Part shown: in pieces, positions 34,335 to 43,751 of the stretch | Layout of the letters: each line of letters opens with the position of its first letter | How positions within the stretch are numbered: the first letter of the stretch is position 1 | From: a virus | DNA length: 58,531 bases | Virus record (IMG/VR): IMGVR_UViG_3300007760_000015 | Location: 1-58,531 of that record | Direction: 5' to 3' (one strand) | Notes under the pieces: model-generated | Told to the model about the DNA's origin: nothing | The model's input: only the letters and a program-made list of their open reading frames with translations | Databases searched by the model: none | Position numbers and translations under genes: made by a program

Positions 34335-34479
34335 TATGAAATATAAAACAATAAATATTCCAATAGATGAATACGAAAAAATAAAGATTTTTTGTGATAA
34401 AAATGCGTTAAAGATTACAAAATGGATAAGTAAAGTTGTATTAGAAAAAATTAGGAGTGAAAATGAACGAAAAAAATAA
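34335..34479 (+). pseudogene. Ribbon-helix-helix-like ORF with a frameshift in an A7 run
   Basis: ATG 34335 encodes MKYKTINIPIDEYEK and then breaks at seven A (34374-34381 region). Removing one A would continue KIFCDKNALKITKWISKVVL, giving a 47-residue ribbon-helix-helix-like protein ending at 34479. This may be a real frameshift, slippage at the homopolymer, or an assembly error. It lies between the zinc-finger remnant and the C-terminal glycosyltransferase half. Confidence 0.45.
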
Positions 34480-35371
34480 AGTTGTGCTTTCTTATATTCC
34501 ACATGGAGTGAATGATAAGATGTATTATCCAATCAATGATAATCATACAGATTATAAAAATTTTGTTGAATTTAGAAATGCTATTTTTAATAATAAAGAA
34601 TATGAGTTTGTTGTGTTTTGGAATAATAGAAACATTCGTAGAAAATTACCAGGTGATATTATACTTGCTTATAAAACATTTTGTGATACATTACCCCAAG
34701 AGAAATCAGAAAAATGTGTATTAATTATGCATACTCAACCGATTGATCAAAATGGTACAGATTTACCAGCGGTAGTAGAAAATGTTTGTCCTGATTATGA
34801 TGTGGTATTTTCACATAAAAAGTTGAATGAAAGGGAGTTAAACTTTCTATATAATGTTGCAGATGTTACTATAAATGCAGCATCAAATGAAGGTTTCGGA
34901 TTGGGGACTTGTGAGTCGTTAATGGCAGGAACTTCAATTTCAGTAAATGTTACTGGTGGATTACAAGATCAATGTGGGTTTAGGTATAAGGGTGAACTAT
35001 TGACAGCGCATGATTATTTAGAAATTGGATCTTTACATAATGATAAAGAATGGAAAGATAATCCTGATTTAACTTGGGGAGAATGGGTAAAACCAATCTG
35101 GCCTGCTTGTCGGTCATTACAAGGTTCAGTACAAACACCATATATTTTTGATGATAGACCAAGATTTGATGATTTTGCAGTTGTATTAAAAGAATGGTAT
35201 GATATGGGCAATGAAGAGAGAGAACGGTGTGGGATGCTGGGTCATGACTTTGTAAATAGTGATGATGCTATGATGTCCGGAAAAGCTATGGGTGAAAATT
35301 TGATAAAGTATGTAGAACAAACTTTAGAAAAGTGGATTCCCCGAAAACGATATACAATTTATAAAGGATAA
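34463..35371 (+). CDS. Glycosyltransferase C-terminal fragment (GT4-like donor-binding domain)
   Basis: A 302-residue protein starting MNEKNKVVLSYIPHGVNDKM; ATG 34463 has AGGAG 5 nt upstream. It holds the second Rossmann domain of a GT-B enzyme: EFVVFWNNRNIRRKLPGDII, VIFS-like VVFSHKKLNERELNFLYNVA, and NAASNEGFGLGTCESLMAGT (E-x7-E type donor loop). The N-domain is encoded at 33559-34123. The split falls between the two domains of the GT-B fold, so the halves could assemble into one enzyme. Confidence 0.75.
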   Translation: MNEKNKVVLSYIPHGVNDKMYYPINDNHTDYKNFVEFRNAIFNNKEYEFVVFWNNRNIRRKLPGDIILAYKTFCDTLPQEKSEKCVLIMHTQPIDQNGTDLPAVVENVCPDYDVVFSHKKLNERELNFLYNVADVTINAASNEGFGLGTCESLMAGTSISVNVTGGLQDQCGFRYKGELLTAHDYLEIGSLHNDKEWKDNPDLTWGEWVKPIWPACRSLQGSVQTPYIFDDRPRFDDFAVVLKEWYDMGNEERERCGMLGHDFVNSDDAMMSGKAMGENLIKYVEQTLEKWIPRKRYTIYKG

Positions 35372-35375
35372 TAAT

Positions 35376-36689
35376 ATGAAACCGTTAATGTTAATTACAG
35401 GGCCAGTAGCTACTCGTTCAGGGTATGGAGCACATTCAAGAGATTTAGTTCGATCATTGATTGCTATGGATAAGTTTGATATTAAAATAAATTCACTGCG
35501 TTGGGGTGGAACGCCTATGAATGCTTTGAATGATCAAGATCCAAATGATAAAGAAATTATAGATAGAATACTTACAGATAATAATTTACCACGGCAACCA
35601 GAGGTTCACATTCAAATTAGTGTTCCAAATGAGTTTACACCGATTGCTAAATATAACATTGGTGTGACCGCCGGTATGGAAAATACTGCACCTAAACCTG
35701 AATGGATTGAAGGTATGAATAGAATGGATATGAATATAGTTCCATCTAATTTTGTTAAAGATGTATTTGAGAATGTTGTATATCAAAGAACAAATAAACA
35801 TACAGGTCAGCCAGAGGGAACGTTAAAGATTGAAAAGCCAATAGAAGTTTTGTTTGAGGGTGTGGATACCACAATATTTAAGAAAACTAATGAATTTAGT
35901 GAGGAGTTTGTAAATGAATTGAAACAAATTCCGGAGAAATTTCTGTTCTTATATGTAGGACATTGGTTACAGGGAGATTTAGGTCAAGATAGAAAAGATA
36001 CAGGTATGCTTGTAAAAACTTTTTTAGAAACATTTAAGGATAAGCCAAATCCACCAGCTTTACTAATGAAAACGAGTGGGGCTACATTTTCAATTATAGA
36101 TAGAAATGAAATATTGAGAAAGCTTGATGATATAAAGAAAACAGTGAATGGTAAATTACCTAATATTTATGTACTGCATGGTGATTTAGAAGATGATGAA
36201 GTTAATGGTCTATACAATCATCCAAAGGTAAAAGCTCATATTACATTCACTCATGGTGAAGGTTATGGTAGACCATTATTAGAAGCTAGTATATCAGGTA
36301 AGCCAGTTATTGCTTCAGATTGGAGTGGTCATAAAGATTTCCTTTCTAAAGATTTATCTGTATTATTACCGGGTGTAATGACACCAGTACATCCATCAGC
36401 ACTTCCAAAGGAAATGTTAATGGAAGGAGCTCAATGGTTTACTGTAAATTATCAATACGCTTCACAAATTATGATGAATGTATTTAAGAAGTATAGAAGT
36501 TATACATTAAATGCTAAGAAATTGAGTACTGTAAATAAGAGTAGATTTTCACTTAAACGAATGACTTTAGAATTTGATAAAATATTAAATAGATATTTAC
36601 CAGACTTTCCTAAACAAGTGAATTTGAAACTTCCAAAGTTGAAAAAAGCTGGAGATTCTAAATTAAAGTCAATGAAATTGCCTAACTAA
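35376..36689 (+). CDS. Glycosyltransferase, GT4-like
   Basis: A 437-residue GT-B enzyme. It starts MKPLMLITGPVATRSGYGAH (glycine-rich acceptor loop), then VTAGMENTAPKPEW, EVLFEGVDTTIF, FLYVGHWLQGD, and HGEGYGRPLLEASISGKPVI, the EGxGxPxLEA donor motif of GT4 enzymes. It is complete, unlike its upstream neighbour. It lies in the same operon. The acceptor (DNA base, virion protein or cell surface glycan) cannot be told. Confidence 0.8.
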   Translation: MKPLMLITGPVATRSGYGAHSRDLVRSLIAMDKFDIKINSLRWGGTPMNALNDQDPNDKEIIDRILTDNNLPRQPEVHIQISVPNEFTPIAKYNIGVTAGMENTAPKPEWIEGMNRMDMNIVPSNFVKDVFENVVYQRTNKHTGQPEGTLKIEKPIEVLFEGVDTTIFKKTNEFSEEFVNELKQIPEKFLFLYVGHWLQGDLGQDRKDTGMLVKTFLETFKDKPNPPALLMKTSGATFSIIDRNEILRKLDDIKKTVNGKLPNIYVLHGDLEDDEVNGLYNHPKVKAHITFTHGEGYGRPLLEASISGKPVIASDWSGHKDFLSKDLSVLLPGVMTPVHPSALPKEMLMEGAQWFTVNYQYASQIMMNVFKKYRSYTLNAKKLSTVNKSRFSLKRMTLEFDKILNRYLPDFPKQVNLKLPKLKKAGDSKLKSMKLPN

Positions 36690-36702
36690 AGAAGGTATAA
36701 TT

Positions 36703-37158
36703 ATGGAACAGAAAACGCAATGTCCTGTATGTCAGGGATTAAATGATAATTGTTTTGTAGAAAAAACAGAAGTAGATGGAAAACCCTTTGAGTCATATTT
36801 ATGTTTTCAATGTGGGATGACCACAAATTCCTTTTTCGCTTTGGATAGTGATAGATTGGAAGAGATGGTATCTAATAATACTGAACTTATGAATGATTTA
36901 AAAGTAATTGATGAAGATAGAAATTTAGTATGGTTTCCGTCGGTAATTAATATGGGTGAGTTGGGTATAATTTATCCTGACGGGCAACCACATGATTGGT
37001 TTTGGAGATATGCTAAGGTAGTAGATATACCGGAGGAAGAAAGAGATCAATATGATGGTCATGAAAAACGTTTGGATGTGGAGAATGCACAGAAATTTGG
37101 TCAATTTGAATTTACTGAAGCTTGTGAAGCTATGGGAGTGATAAAAGATAATGGCTAA
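36703..37158 (+). CDS. Zinc-ribbon hypothetical protein
   Basis: A 151-residue protein with CPVCQGLNDNCF and LCFQCGMTT (two CxxC), then WFPSVINMGELGIIYPDGQP and DWFWRYAKVVDIPEEERDQY. I recall this architecture from marine T4-like phages but not a function. It overlaps the following gene by 8 nt. SD AGAAGG. Confidence 0.6.
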   Translation: MEQKTQCPVCQGLNDNCFVEKTEVDGKPFESYLCFQCGMTTNSFFALDSDRLEEMVSNNTELMNDLKVIDEDRNLVWFPSVINMGELGIIYPDGQPHDWFWRYAKVVDIPEEERDQYDGHEKRLDVENAQKFGQFEFTEACEAMGVIKDNG

Positions 37159-37591
37159 AATTGCATATAATTGGAGTAAAGTCAATGCGGGTGATATAGT
37201 ATCTTTTATTTATGAGAATAAAGATGGTAGAAAGCTCCGTAGAACAATACTTGTAATAGAGCCAAAGTTTAAAAATAGGTCTAAGAATAAATCCAGTCAA
37301 TATTTAATCCACGGAATCCAATTAGAAATATCTAATATAAGAACTAACCCAGAGATTAAAAAAATATTAGAAACTGCCGGACAAGTAGAAATTGTAGATG
37401 AAGCTAAAAAAATATTTAGAGTTAATTTAGATGGTACTGGAAAAGTAACCTATAAGAAGTTAAAGACACTAATAGAACGACATGGTGTTTATAGAACTTT
37501 TAATTACGATAAAGCTAAAAAGAGTCGAATATTTTTAGAAGATTTAAAATTACCACCATCATTTATCAATGAGTTATCAAATGAAGATTAG
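37151..37591 (+). CDS. Conserved hypothetical protein
   Basis: A 146-residue protein, MAKIAYNWSKVNAGDIVSFI then YENKDGRKLRRTILVIEPKF. The first half is beta-rich like an SH3 or toxin-like beta barrel. There is no catalytic motif. It is coupled to both neighbours by overlaps. Confidence 0.5.
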   Translation: MAKIAYNWSKVNAGDIVSFIYENKDGRKLRRTILVIEPKFKNRSKNKSSQYLIHGIQLEISNIRTNPEIKKILETAGQVEIVDEAKKIFRVNLDGTGKVTYKKLKTLIERHGVYRTFNYDKAKKSRIFLEDLKLPPSFINELSNED

Positions 37592-38210
37592 TCATGGAAT
37601 AACAGTATGTAATGAAGCTGATGAACTAAATAGATTATTGGAAATGCTCATACATAAAACAGATGAAGAGGATGAGATAGTAATTTGTGTAGATGGTGAA
37701 GATGACGGAGTAAGATTTGTATTGGATAGTTGGACACAACAATATGGTCATTTAAAAATGATAAAGGTTTATCAGAGAAAACTTGATGGTGATTTTTCAG
37801 CTCAAAAGAATTCAGTTATAGAAAACGCATCGGGAGATTATATTATCCATTATGACGCTGACGAGCACCCGAATGAAATATTGTTACAACAAATCAAACA
37901 GATATTAGAAATAAACGAAGTCGAGTTGTTATGGATTCCCAGAGTAAATACTGTCGATGGAATTACAGATGAACACATACAAAAATGGGGATGGCAAGTT
38001 AATGAAAAAGGTTGGGTGAATTTCCCTGACTATCAAAGTAGGGTATTTAAACGTTCTGGTCATATAAGATGGCAAGGTAAAGTTCATGAACGGATAGTGG
38101 GGGCTGAAACATATGCTCATCTTCCACCAAATGAAGAATTATCTTTGTATCATCCGAAAACTATTGATAAACAAGAACAACAAAATGAATTTTATGAAAA
38201 TATTACATAA
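37581..38210 (+). CDS. Family 2 glycosyltransferase
   Basis: A 209-residue GT-A enzyme starting MKISHGITVCNEADELNRLL; ATG 37581 is preferred to 37569. IVICVDGEDDG and YIIHYDADEHPNE (DxD metal site) are the family 2 motifs; GKVHERIVG near the end is typical of short phage and bacterial GT2 proteins. It overlaps the preceding gene by 11 nt and the next by one base. Confidence 0.8.
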   Translation: MKISHGITVCNEADELNRLLEMLIHKTDEEDEIVICVDGEDDGVRFVLDSWTQQYGHLKMIKVYQRKLDGDFSAQKNSVIENASGDYIIHYDADEHPNEILLQQIKQILEINEVELLWIPRVNTVDGITDEHIQKWGWQVNEKGWVNFPDYQSRVFKRSGHIRWQGKVHERIVGAETYAHLPPNEELSLYHPKTIDKQEQQNEFYENIT

Positions 38211-38965
38211 TGAAGAATAAATTTATAATAATAATCCCATTATATAATGCAGCTAAGTGGATTAAACTAAGTTTGGAAACTATTAAATTACAAAGTTTTG
38301 AAAACTTTGAATGTGTCATTATTGATGATAAATCAACGGATGATTCAATAGATGTGATCAGTACAATAATAGGCGATGATGATAGATTCCATTTAATTAC
38401 AAACAATGTAAACGTTGGAAGCTCTCTTGAAAATTTTATTAAAGGGTTTGATTATATAAATCCAGCGGATGATGATATTATAGTTAGGTTGGATGGTGAT
38501 GATTGGTTATCGTCTGTATTTGTATTAGAATATTTAAGTCAAATATATGATGATTCGGGGTGTTGGGTGACATACGGTACATATCAGAGCTATCCCGATG
38601 GACTGTTGGGAGATCATCAATGCGTTGAGATTCCAGATGAAGTTCATGAAAATAATAGTTATAGAGATGGTCCTCATGTTTATTCTCATTTAAGAACTCA
38701 TAAATCATTTTTATTAAAAAATGTGAATCGTGACAGTTTGAAATATCCCGGCAGCGATAACTATTTTCGTGAGGCTGAGGACATCGCACATATGTTTCCA
38801 CTCATAGAAATGTCAGGAAAAGATAGAATTTATAGAGTGGATGATATATTACTAATACTTAATAGAGATAATCCAAATAGTGTAGCATCTAAAGGAATTA
38901 ATAAACAAAAGGAAACGGAAAATATAATAAGAAGTATGGGTAAATATAAACGGTTAATAAAATAA
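38210..38965 (+). CDS. Family 2 glycosyltransferase
   Basis: A 251-residue GT-A enzyme. FIIIIPLYNAAKWIKLSLET at the N-terminus, CVIIDDKSTDDS, and DIIVRLDGDDWLSS (DxD) are classical GT2 motifs. The C-terminal HTHKSFLLKN and LIEMSGKDRIYRVDDILLIL follow. Part of the contiguous glycan operon. Confidence 0.85.
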   Translation: MKNKFIIIIPLYNAAKWIKLSLETIKLQSFENFECVIIDDKSTDDSIDVISTIIGDDDRFHLITNNVNVGSSLENFIKGFDYINPADDDIIVRLDGDDWLSSVFVLEYLSQIYDDSGCWVTYGTYQSYPDGLLGDHQCVEIPDEVHENNSYRDGPHVYSHLRTHKSFLLKNVNRDSLKYPGSDNYFREAEDIAHMFPLIEMSGKDRIYRVDDILLILNRDNPNSVASKGINKQKETENIIRSMGKYKRLIK

Positions 38966-39708
38966 TGATTTCATTAATAAATTACATAAAGCCTACTGAT
39001 GATATTAAAATGTTCATTAAAACTGTAAATGCTACGATGAAACTATCGAACATATCAGGATTTAATTTACTATTTAAGAATAAATTATCAGAAGAGTATG
39101 TTCAGATATTAAATGAGAATGGCATTTACTGGGATGATGAAATTGATGGTAATTGGGCTGATAAAATATTGTGGCTGATGAAAGAGACACCATCCGATTA
39201 TTATTTATTATGGGAAGAGGATTGTTATTTATTTAATCATACGTTGTTTAATGAAACATTTAGTAAAATGGTAGATACTAATGTTGATTATATGTTCATA
39301 CAAGACCAAAAATGGATAAAGAGAGCAGAGTTTTTGAATGATAATGGTTATGCTATTGAAGATGATAACTTTTTCTTTTTTAATTGGGGAACGTATTATG
39401 CTAAATATTGTAGAGAAAATTCTAATAATTATTTAATAAATGGTGCGTATCCAGTAGTAGTGGGTGGTGTTTATAAAAGAGAATTATTACATAATTTATT
39501 AATTACATTAACATCATCCGATTATTGGGAAAGGATAGTAAATGGGAAATATAACCACTTTCATCAGAATCCTCAATTACCACATAGTTTTGAGGTATGT
39601 GATCAATTTTGGTGGCCGCCAAAGGGGGATGGTGATGTTGAATATTCTGTGATAGTAAATAAAATACAGTTCGGAGAAGAGCTTGGTGGTAGATTGAATG
39701 AAAAATAA
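38965..39708 (+). CDS. Putative glycosyltransferase-like protein
   Basis: A 247-residue protein: SDYYLLWEEDCYLFN (EED in place of DxD), FFFFNWGTYYAKYC, and DQFWWPPKGDGDVEYS. The W-E-E-D arrangement after a strand is what I recall from family 2-like or family 25-like phage proteins. Enzyme identity is uncertain. Overlaps the preceding stop. Confidence 0.5.
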   Translation: MISLINYIKPTDDIKMFIKTVNATMKLSNISGFNLLFKNKLSEEYVQILNENGIYWDDEIDGNWADKILWLMKETPSDYYLLWEEDCYLFNHTLFNETFSKMVDTNVDYMFIQDQKWIKRAEFLNDNGYAIEDDNFFFFNWGTYYAKYCRENSNNYLINGAYPVVVGGVYKRELLHNLLITLTSSDYWERIVNGKYNHFHQNPQLPHSFEVCDQFWWPPKGDGDVEYSVIVNKIQFGEELGGRLNEK

Positions 39709-40576
39709 ACATGAGGTCACAATTAATATTGTAGGGTATGATGATTGGTATTTAGAAAAGCCTTGGAGTAGATATGGTACTATTATGAGAGATTTTGATG
39801 TTGTATTCAATACAAAAGACATTGAAATCAGTTATTTTATTAAGGATGGTATTTTTAAAATAAATAATGGGTATAACTCTGAAATGAATGTGGCTTTATT
39901 GACCGAATGTAGATTGATGGATCCGGTGAGGTATAACTTTTTAGAAGAGAATCACCACCTTTTCGATTATGTGGTAACTTATGATGATAAATTGATAGAT
40001 ATGTGTGGTGAAAAGGCTGTGATCGTACCTTATGGTGGAACTTGGATATGGCCGATAGAAAAACAGTTAGTTTATGATAAGATTAAGTTATGTTCATTTA
40101 TAACATCAAAAAAAGCACAAACAGAGAATCAGAAAATGAGAGTGCGGTTACTTGAACACTTCTATAACAGCAATGTGGATATAGAATTATTTGGGAGAGA
40201 TCACAATCCATTACCTGAAAATCATAGTATTGATTATGATGGTAAACTTGCTGGACTGAAGGATTTTGCTTTTTCATTAATAATCGAAAATCACATACAG
40301 AGCAACTATTTTTCAGAGAAGTTAATGGATTGTTTTATGACAGGGACTATTCCTATATATTATGGTTGTGGTGAGTTAGAAAAATATTTCAATATGGATG
40401 GGGTAATACTCTTTGATAGTGAAGATGATGTTAAAACTATAATACAAAAATTAACTATGGGAAGATATAACAATATGATAGATGCGGTTAATGAGAACTA
40501 TGAGTTGGCTAAAAAATTTGTAGATTCGTTAAGCTACTCTTATCATTTAATTAGAGATAAGGTGAGAAAATTATGA
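39698..40576 (+). CDS. GT10-like (fucosyltransferase-type) glycosyltransferase
   Basis: A 292-residue protein. The C-terminal SNYFSEKLMDCFMTGTIPIY followed by YGCGELEKYF is the donor-site motif of family 10 fucosyltransferases (xYxxEKLxxxxxxGxxPxYxG). GDP-fucose could derive from the GDP-mannose dehydratase product made at 42771, which fits. A downstream GDP-fucose synthase is not seen in the window. Confidence 0.7.
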   Translation: MKNKHEVTINIVGYDDWYLEKPWSRYGTIMRDFDVVFNTKDIEISYFIKDGIFKINNGYNSEMNVALLTECRLMDPVRYNFLEENHHLFDYVVTYDDKLIDMCGEKAVIVPYGGTWIWPIEKQLVYDKIKLCSFITSKKAQTENQKMRVRLLEHFYNSNVDIELFGRDHNPLPENHSIDYDGKLAGLKDFAFSLIIENHIQSNYFSEKLMDCFMTGTIPIYYGCGELEKYFNMDGVILFDSEDDVKTIIQKLTMGRYNNMIDAVNENYELAKKFVDSLSYSYHLIRDKVRKL

Positions 40577-41229
40577 TACTTAAAAAATATGGTACATATG
40601 AGGTTAAAGAGCTTGAAAAAGATGAATATGATGATTACGTTCTTTGGCAAAGTAGAGAAAGTGGGGCTGATAAATGTGCTAATTTAGTTTTAGATGATCT
40701 AAAAAAGTATAATAATCATACAAACTTTCAATTGAATTTTAATGATAAAATCGTAGATGTGGGATGTAGAGGGAATGCTTGGATTGTTCGTAAATTCCAT
40801 GAGATGGGATATAACCAGTCATATGGGATTGATATAGGATATGATGCAGAGGAACTGTGGTTGATGTTACCAGATGAAATCCAGCACAAATTAAAGCGAG
40901 TTGACGTGCAAAATGGATTACATTTTGATTTGAAATTTGATTTTATCACTTGTTCTCATGTACTGGAACATTGTCCAAATCCTGTAAAAGTGATGGAAGT
41001 GTTTAATGAAGCATTAACTGACGATGGAGTTATACACATACAAATCCCATTATCTACTTATGATGAATATATCAATCATTATCCACATTTTGCATATTGG
41101 GAAAATAAAGAAGCATTTTTTAATTTTATTTCTGAATCTGGGTTTACTGTGGAATATTGGCAATATGGTACAGCCGATAATCGAGAACCATTTGATGATT
41201 TAATGGTTTTTATTAAAAAGATTAATTAG
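40573..41229 (+). CDS. SAM-dependent methyltransferase
   Basis: A 218-residue class I methyltransferase: VDVGCRGNAWIVRKFHEMG (motif I), YGIDIGYDAEEL, FDFITCSHVLEHCPNP (motif IV-like) and ALTDDGVIHIQIPL. Probably methylates a sugar or sugar-modified product of this cluster. Confidence 0.75.
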   Translation: MILKKYGTYEVKELEKDEYDDYVLWQSRESGADKCANLVLDDLKKYNNHTNFQLNFNDKIVDVGCRGNAWIVRKFHEMGYNQSYGIDIGYDAEELWLMLPDEIQHKLKRVDVQNGLHFDLKFDFITCSHVLEHCPNPVKVMEVFNEALTDDGVIHIQIPLSTYDEYINHYPHFAYWENKEAFFNFISESGFTVEYWQYGTADNREPFDDLMVFIKKIN

Positions 41230-41661
41230 ATGAAATTGATATATTCAAAAGTAGAATCGGATAAATTATTACATATAATACATAAAGTTGATGAATTTTA
41301 TACAATTAATGAAGGTCATCGTCGAGATATAGTCGGTGAAAAGGAATTTATCCAATTATCAGCTCTTAATATGGATGATGGACATACATTTAGACCACAT
41401 CAACATATTTGGAAACCTGGTGAAGAATATTGTATAGCTCAAGAATCTTGGGTAGTGATAAAGGGTAGTGTAGAATGTAATTTGATGGACACAGATGGAG
41501 TTACATTATATAAGCCCATACTAAAACAGGGTGATTGTTCTGTGACTTTAGGTGGTGGTCATAATTATTTAATTTTAGAGGATGACACATTAGTTTATGA
41601 ATATAAAACTGGTCCCTATAAAGGACAAAAAATGGATAAGGAGTTTTTAGATGAAATTTAA
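41230..41661 (+). CDS. Cupin-fold protein (WbuC-like)
   Basis: A 143-residue protein with HTFRPHQHIWKPGEEYCIAQ and ESWVVIKGSVECNLMDTDG, a cupin motif 1 with PHxH, then GGGHNYLILEDDTLVYEYK as motif 2. WbuC-type cupins act in O-antigen sugar synthesis. The metal ligands are mostly present. It starts directly after the upstream stop. Confidence 0.65.
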   Translation: MKLIYSKVESDKLLHIIHKVDEFYTINEGHRRDIVGEKEFIQLSALNMDDGHTFRPHQHIWKPGEEYCIAQESWVVIKGSVECNLMDTDGVTLYKPILKQGDCSVTLGGGHNYLILEDDTLVYEYKTGPYKGQKMDKEFLDEI

Positions 41662-42187
41662 TATAGGTTGTGGTTGGAGAAATTTTGGGAGTGAATGGGT
41701 TCATATTGATGGTGGAGATTATAATCATGTTGATTCAAAGGATATATTTTTATATGATTATGATTCTAATTCCGCTGATTTAATTTACGCTTCACATCTG
41801 ATTGAATATTTTGATAGAGAAGAGATAATTACTCTGTTAAATAGATGGATGGATATATTAAAACCAGATGGAATAATGAGAATAGCGGTACCTGACTTTG
41901 AATCCATGACTAATTTATATATGAATGGTGATATTTTACTTGAGGATATATTAGGTCCTTTATATGGTAAAATGTTAATGGATGATAAAGTTATATATCA
42001 TAAAACTACATATGATTTTCATAGCTTAAAGATGTTATTGGAAAAATTGGGAATGAAAAATATAAAAAGGTATGACTGGAGAGATGTGGATCATTCTATC
42101 TTTGATGATCACTCACAAGCATATATTCCTCATATGGATAAAGATAATGGTACATTGATAAGTTTAAATGTAGAGTGTATGAAATGA
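41651..42187 (+). CDS. SAM-dependent methyltransferase (short)
   Basis: A 178-residue protein: MKFNIGCGWRNFGSEWVHID, SADLIYASHLIEYFDREEI and LKPDGIMRIAVPDFESMT, a truncated class I methyltransferase pattern as in many sugar-cluster genes. It overlaps the cupin gene by 11 nt. Confidence 0.7.
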   Translation: MKFNIGCGWRNFGSEWVHIDGGDYNHVDSKDIFLYDYDSNSADLIYASHLIEYFDREEIITLLNRWMDILKPDGIMRIAVPDFESMTNLYMNGDILLEDILGPLYGKMLMDDKVIYHKTTYDFHSLKMLLEKLGMKNIKRYDWRDVDHSIFDDHSQAYIPHMDKDNGTLISLNVECMK

Positions 42188-42774
42188 GTTTCCAAGTTAT
42201 TGCAGACTTTGAAAATAAAATAGCTGAGTTTTATGGATCACCATACGCTGTAGCTATTGATTGTTGTACTCACGGAATAGAATTATGTTTACGATATAAT
42301 GAGATAGAATACTTTACTGTACCTAAACGTACCTATTTATCAGTTCCATTTTTAGGTGATAAGATTGGCATTGAATGGGATTGGAAAAATGAAGATTGGG
42401 ATGATTATTATTATTTGGGTGAAACAAATATAATTGATGCTGCTGTATTGTGGAAAGAAAATAGTTATATACCAAATACTTTTATGTGTTTGAGTTTCCA
42501 ATTTCAAAAACATTTAAGTTTAGGCAGGGGTGGAATGATATTAACAGATAACAAAGAAGCAAGAGATGAACTTAAACGAATGTCTTATGATGGTAGAGAG
42601 CCGAATATTCCTTGGCGAGAACAAAATATTAAGTCATTTGGATACCATTATTATATGACGCCGGAAACAGCGCAGAATGGGTTAAATAAATTACATACAG
42701 CGATTAAAACTAAACCAAAAAAATGGTCAATTAAAGATTGGCCCGATTTAACAAAGATGGAGGTATTTAAATGA
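42184..42774 (+). CDS. DegT/DnrJ-type sugar aminotransferase-like protein, short form
   Basis: A 196-residue protein, FENKIAEFYGSPYAVAIDCC, then FMCLSFQFQKHLSLGRGGMI, where the Lys stands at the PLP position of DegT family enzymes. The usual length is about 370 residues, so roughly half of the fold, including much of the small domain, is missing. It may be an inactive or minimal form. ATG 42184 is preferred over GTG 42175. Overlaps its neighbours by four bases. Confidence 0.6.
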   Translation: MSFQVIADFENKIAEFYGSPYAVAIDCCTHGIELCLRYNEIEYFTVPKRTYLSVPFLGDKIGIEWDWKNEDWDDYYYLGETNIIDAAVLWKENSYIPNTFMCLSFQFQKHLSLGRGGMILTDNKEARDELKRMSYDGREPNIPWREQNIKSFGYHYYMTPETAQNGLNKLHTAIKTKPKKWSIKDWPDLTKMEVFK

Positions 42775-43751
42775 AGAGAAAAGCATTTATAACAGGAATT
42801 AACGGTCAGGATGGAAGTTATCTTGCTGAGTTATTACTTGAAAAAGATTATGACGTTTATGGAATAGTCAGAAGAAATTCTATCGCAGAACATCAAGAAA
42901 GTAGAATTGATCATTTAACTGGCAATGGAGTTAATACTGAATATGGAGATTTACTTGATGTAAGTTCATTGGAAAGACTTTTAGGAACTGTAAAGCCGGA
43001 TGAAATTTATAATATTGGCGCACAATCTCATGTTAGAATTAGTTTTGATGTACCTCAATTTACAGTACAAACGAATGCTTTAGGTGTATTGAATATGTTA
43101 GAGGCGTATAAATATCATTGTCCAAATGCCAGGTTTTACCAAGCATCATCATCAGAAATGTTTGGTCGTTCAGTAGAAGAAGATGGTTTTCAGAGAGAAA
43201 CTACAAAAATGGAGCCTACTAGCCCATATGGGTGTGCTAAGGTGTTTGGGTATAATATAGTTAGACATTATAGATTTGCACATAATCTATTTGCCGTAAA
43301 TGGTATTTTATTCAATCACGAATCTCCCAGAAGAGGATCGAATTTTGTAACTAATAAAGTTGTAAAAGCGGCAGTTAAGATTAAATTGGGATTACAAGAC
43401 AAATTGGAGCTTGGAAATATGGATGCATACCGAGATTGGGGACATTCAAAAGATTATGTAAAGGCTATGAATATGATAGTAAACCATTCGGAGCCAGATG
43501 ATTTTGTAGTAGCTACAGGAGTTACTCACTCTGTTCGTGAAATGTGTGAGTATGTATTTAATTACTTAGGATTGGATTATAAAGAATATGTAATGCAAAA
43601 TCCTAAATTTTTAAGAGCAGAAGAGTTAAAATATCTCAAAGGTGATTCTACTAAAATTAGAAAAACTTTAGGGTGGAATCCTGAATATACTTTTGAAAAA
43701 ATGATGAGTGAGATGGTAGATCATTGGTTAGAAATTTATAGGAATAACTAA
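42771..43751 (+). CDS. gmd: GDP-mannose 4,6-dehydratase
   Basis: A 326-residue short-chain dehydrogenase/reductase: ITGINGQDGSYLAELLLEKD (NAD(P) site), YNIGAQSHVRISFDVP, QASSSEMFGRS and the catalytic SPYGCAKVFGYNIVRHYR (YxxxK). The sequence HESPRRGSNFVTNKV is characteristic of Gmd. It makes GDP-4-keto-6-deoxy-mannose, the precursor of GDP-fucose, rhamnose or perosamine. The length matches the family (about 340). Confidence 0.92.
   Translation: MKRKAFITGINGQDGSYLAELLLEKDYDVYGIVRRNSIAEHQESRIDHLTGNGVNTEYGDLLDVSSLERLLGTVKPDEIYNIGAQSHVRISFDVPQFTVQTNALGVLNMLEAYKYHCPNARFYQASSSEMFGRSVEEDGFQRETTKMEPTSPYGCAKVFGYNIVRHYRFAHNLFAVNGILFNHESPRRGSNFVTNKVVKAAVKIKLGLQDKLELGNMDAYRDWGHSKDYVKAMNMIVNHSEPDDFVVATGVTHSVREMCEYVFNYLGLDYKEYVMQNPKFLRAEELKYLKGDSTKIRKTLGWNPEYTFEKMMSEMVDHWLEIYRNN

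Noticed and set aside
34335-34479. Programmed frameshift at the A7 run of the ribbon-helix-helix ORF
   Set aside because: A -1 slip meets a stop at once and the needed +1 slip lacks known signals; decay or a homopolymer error is simpler.
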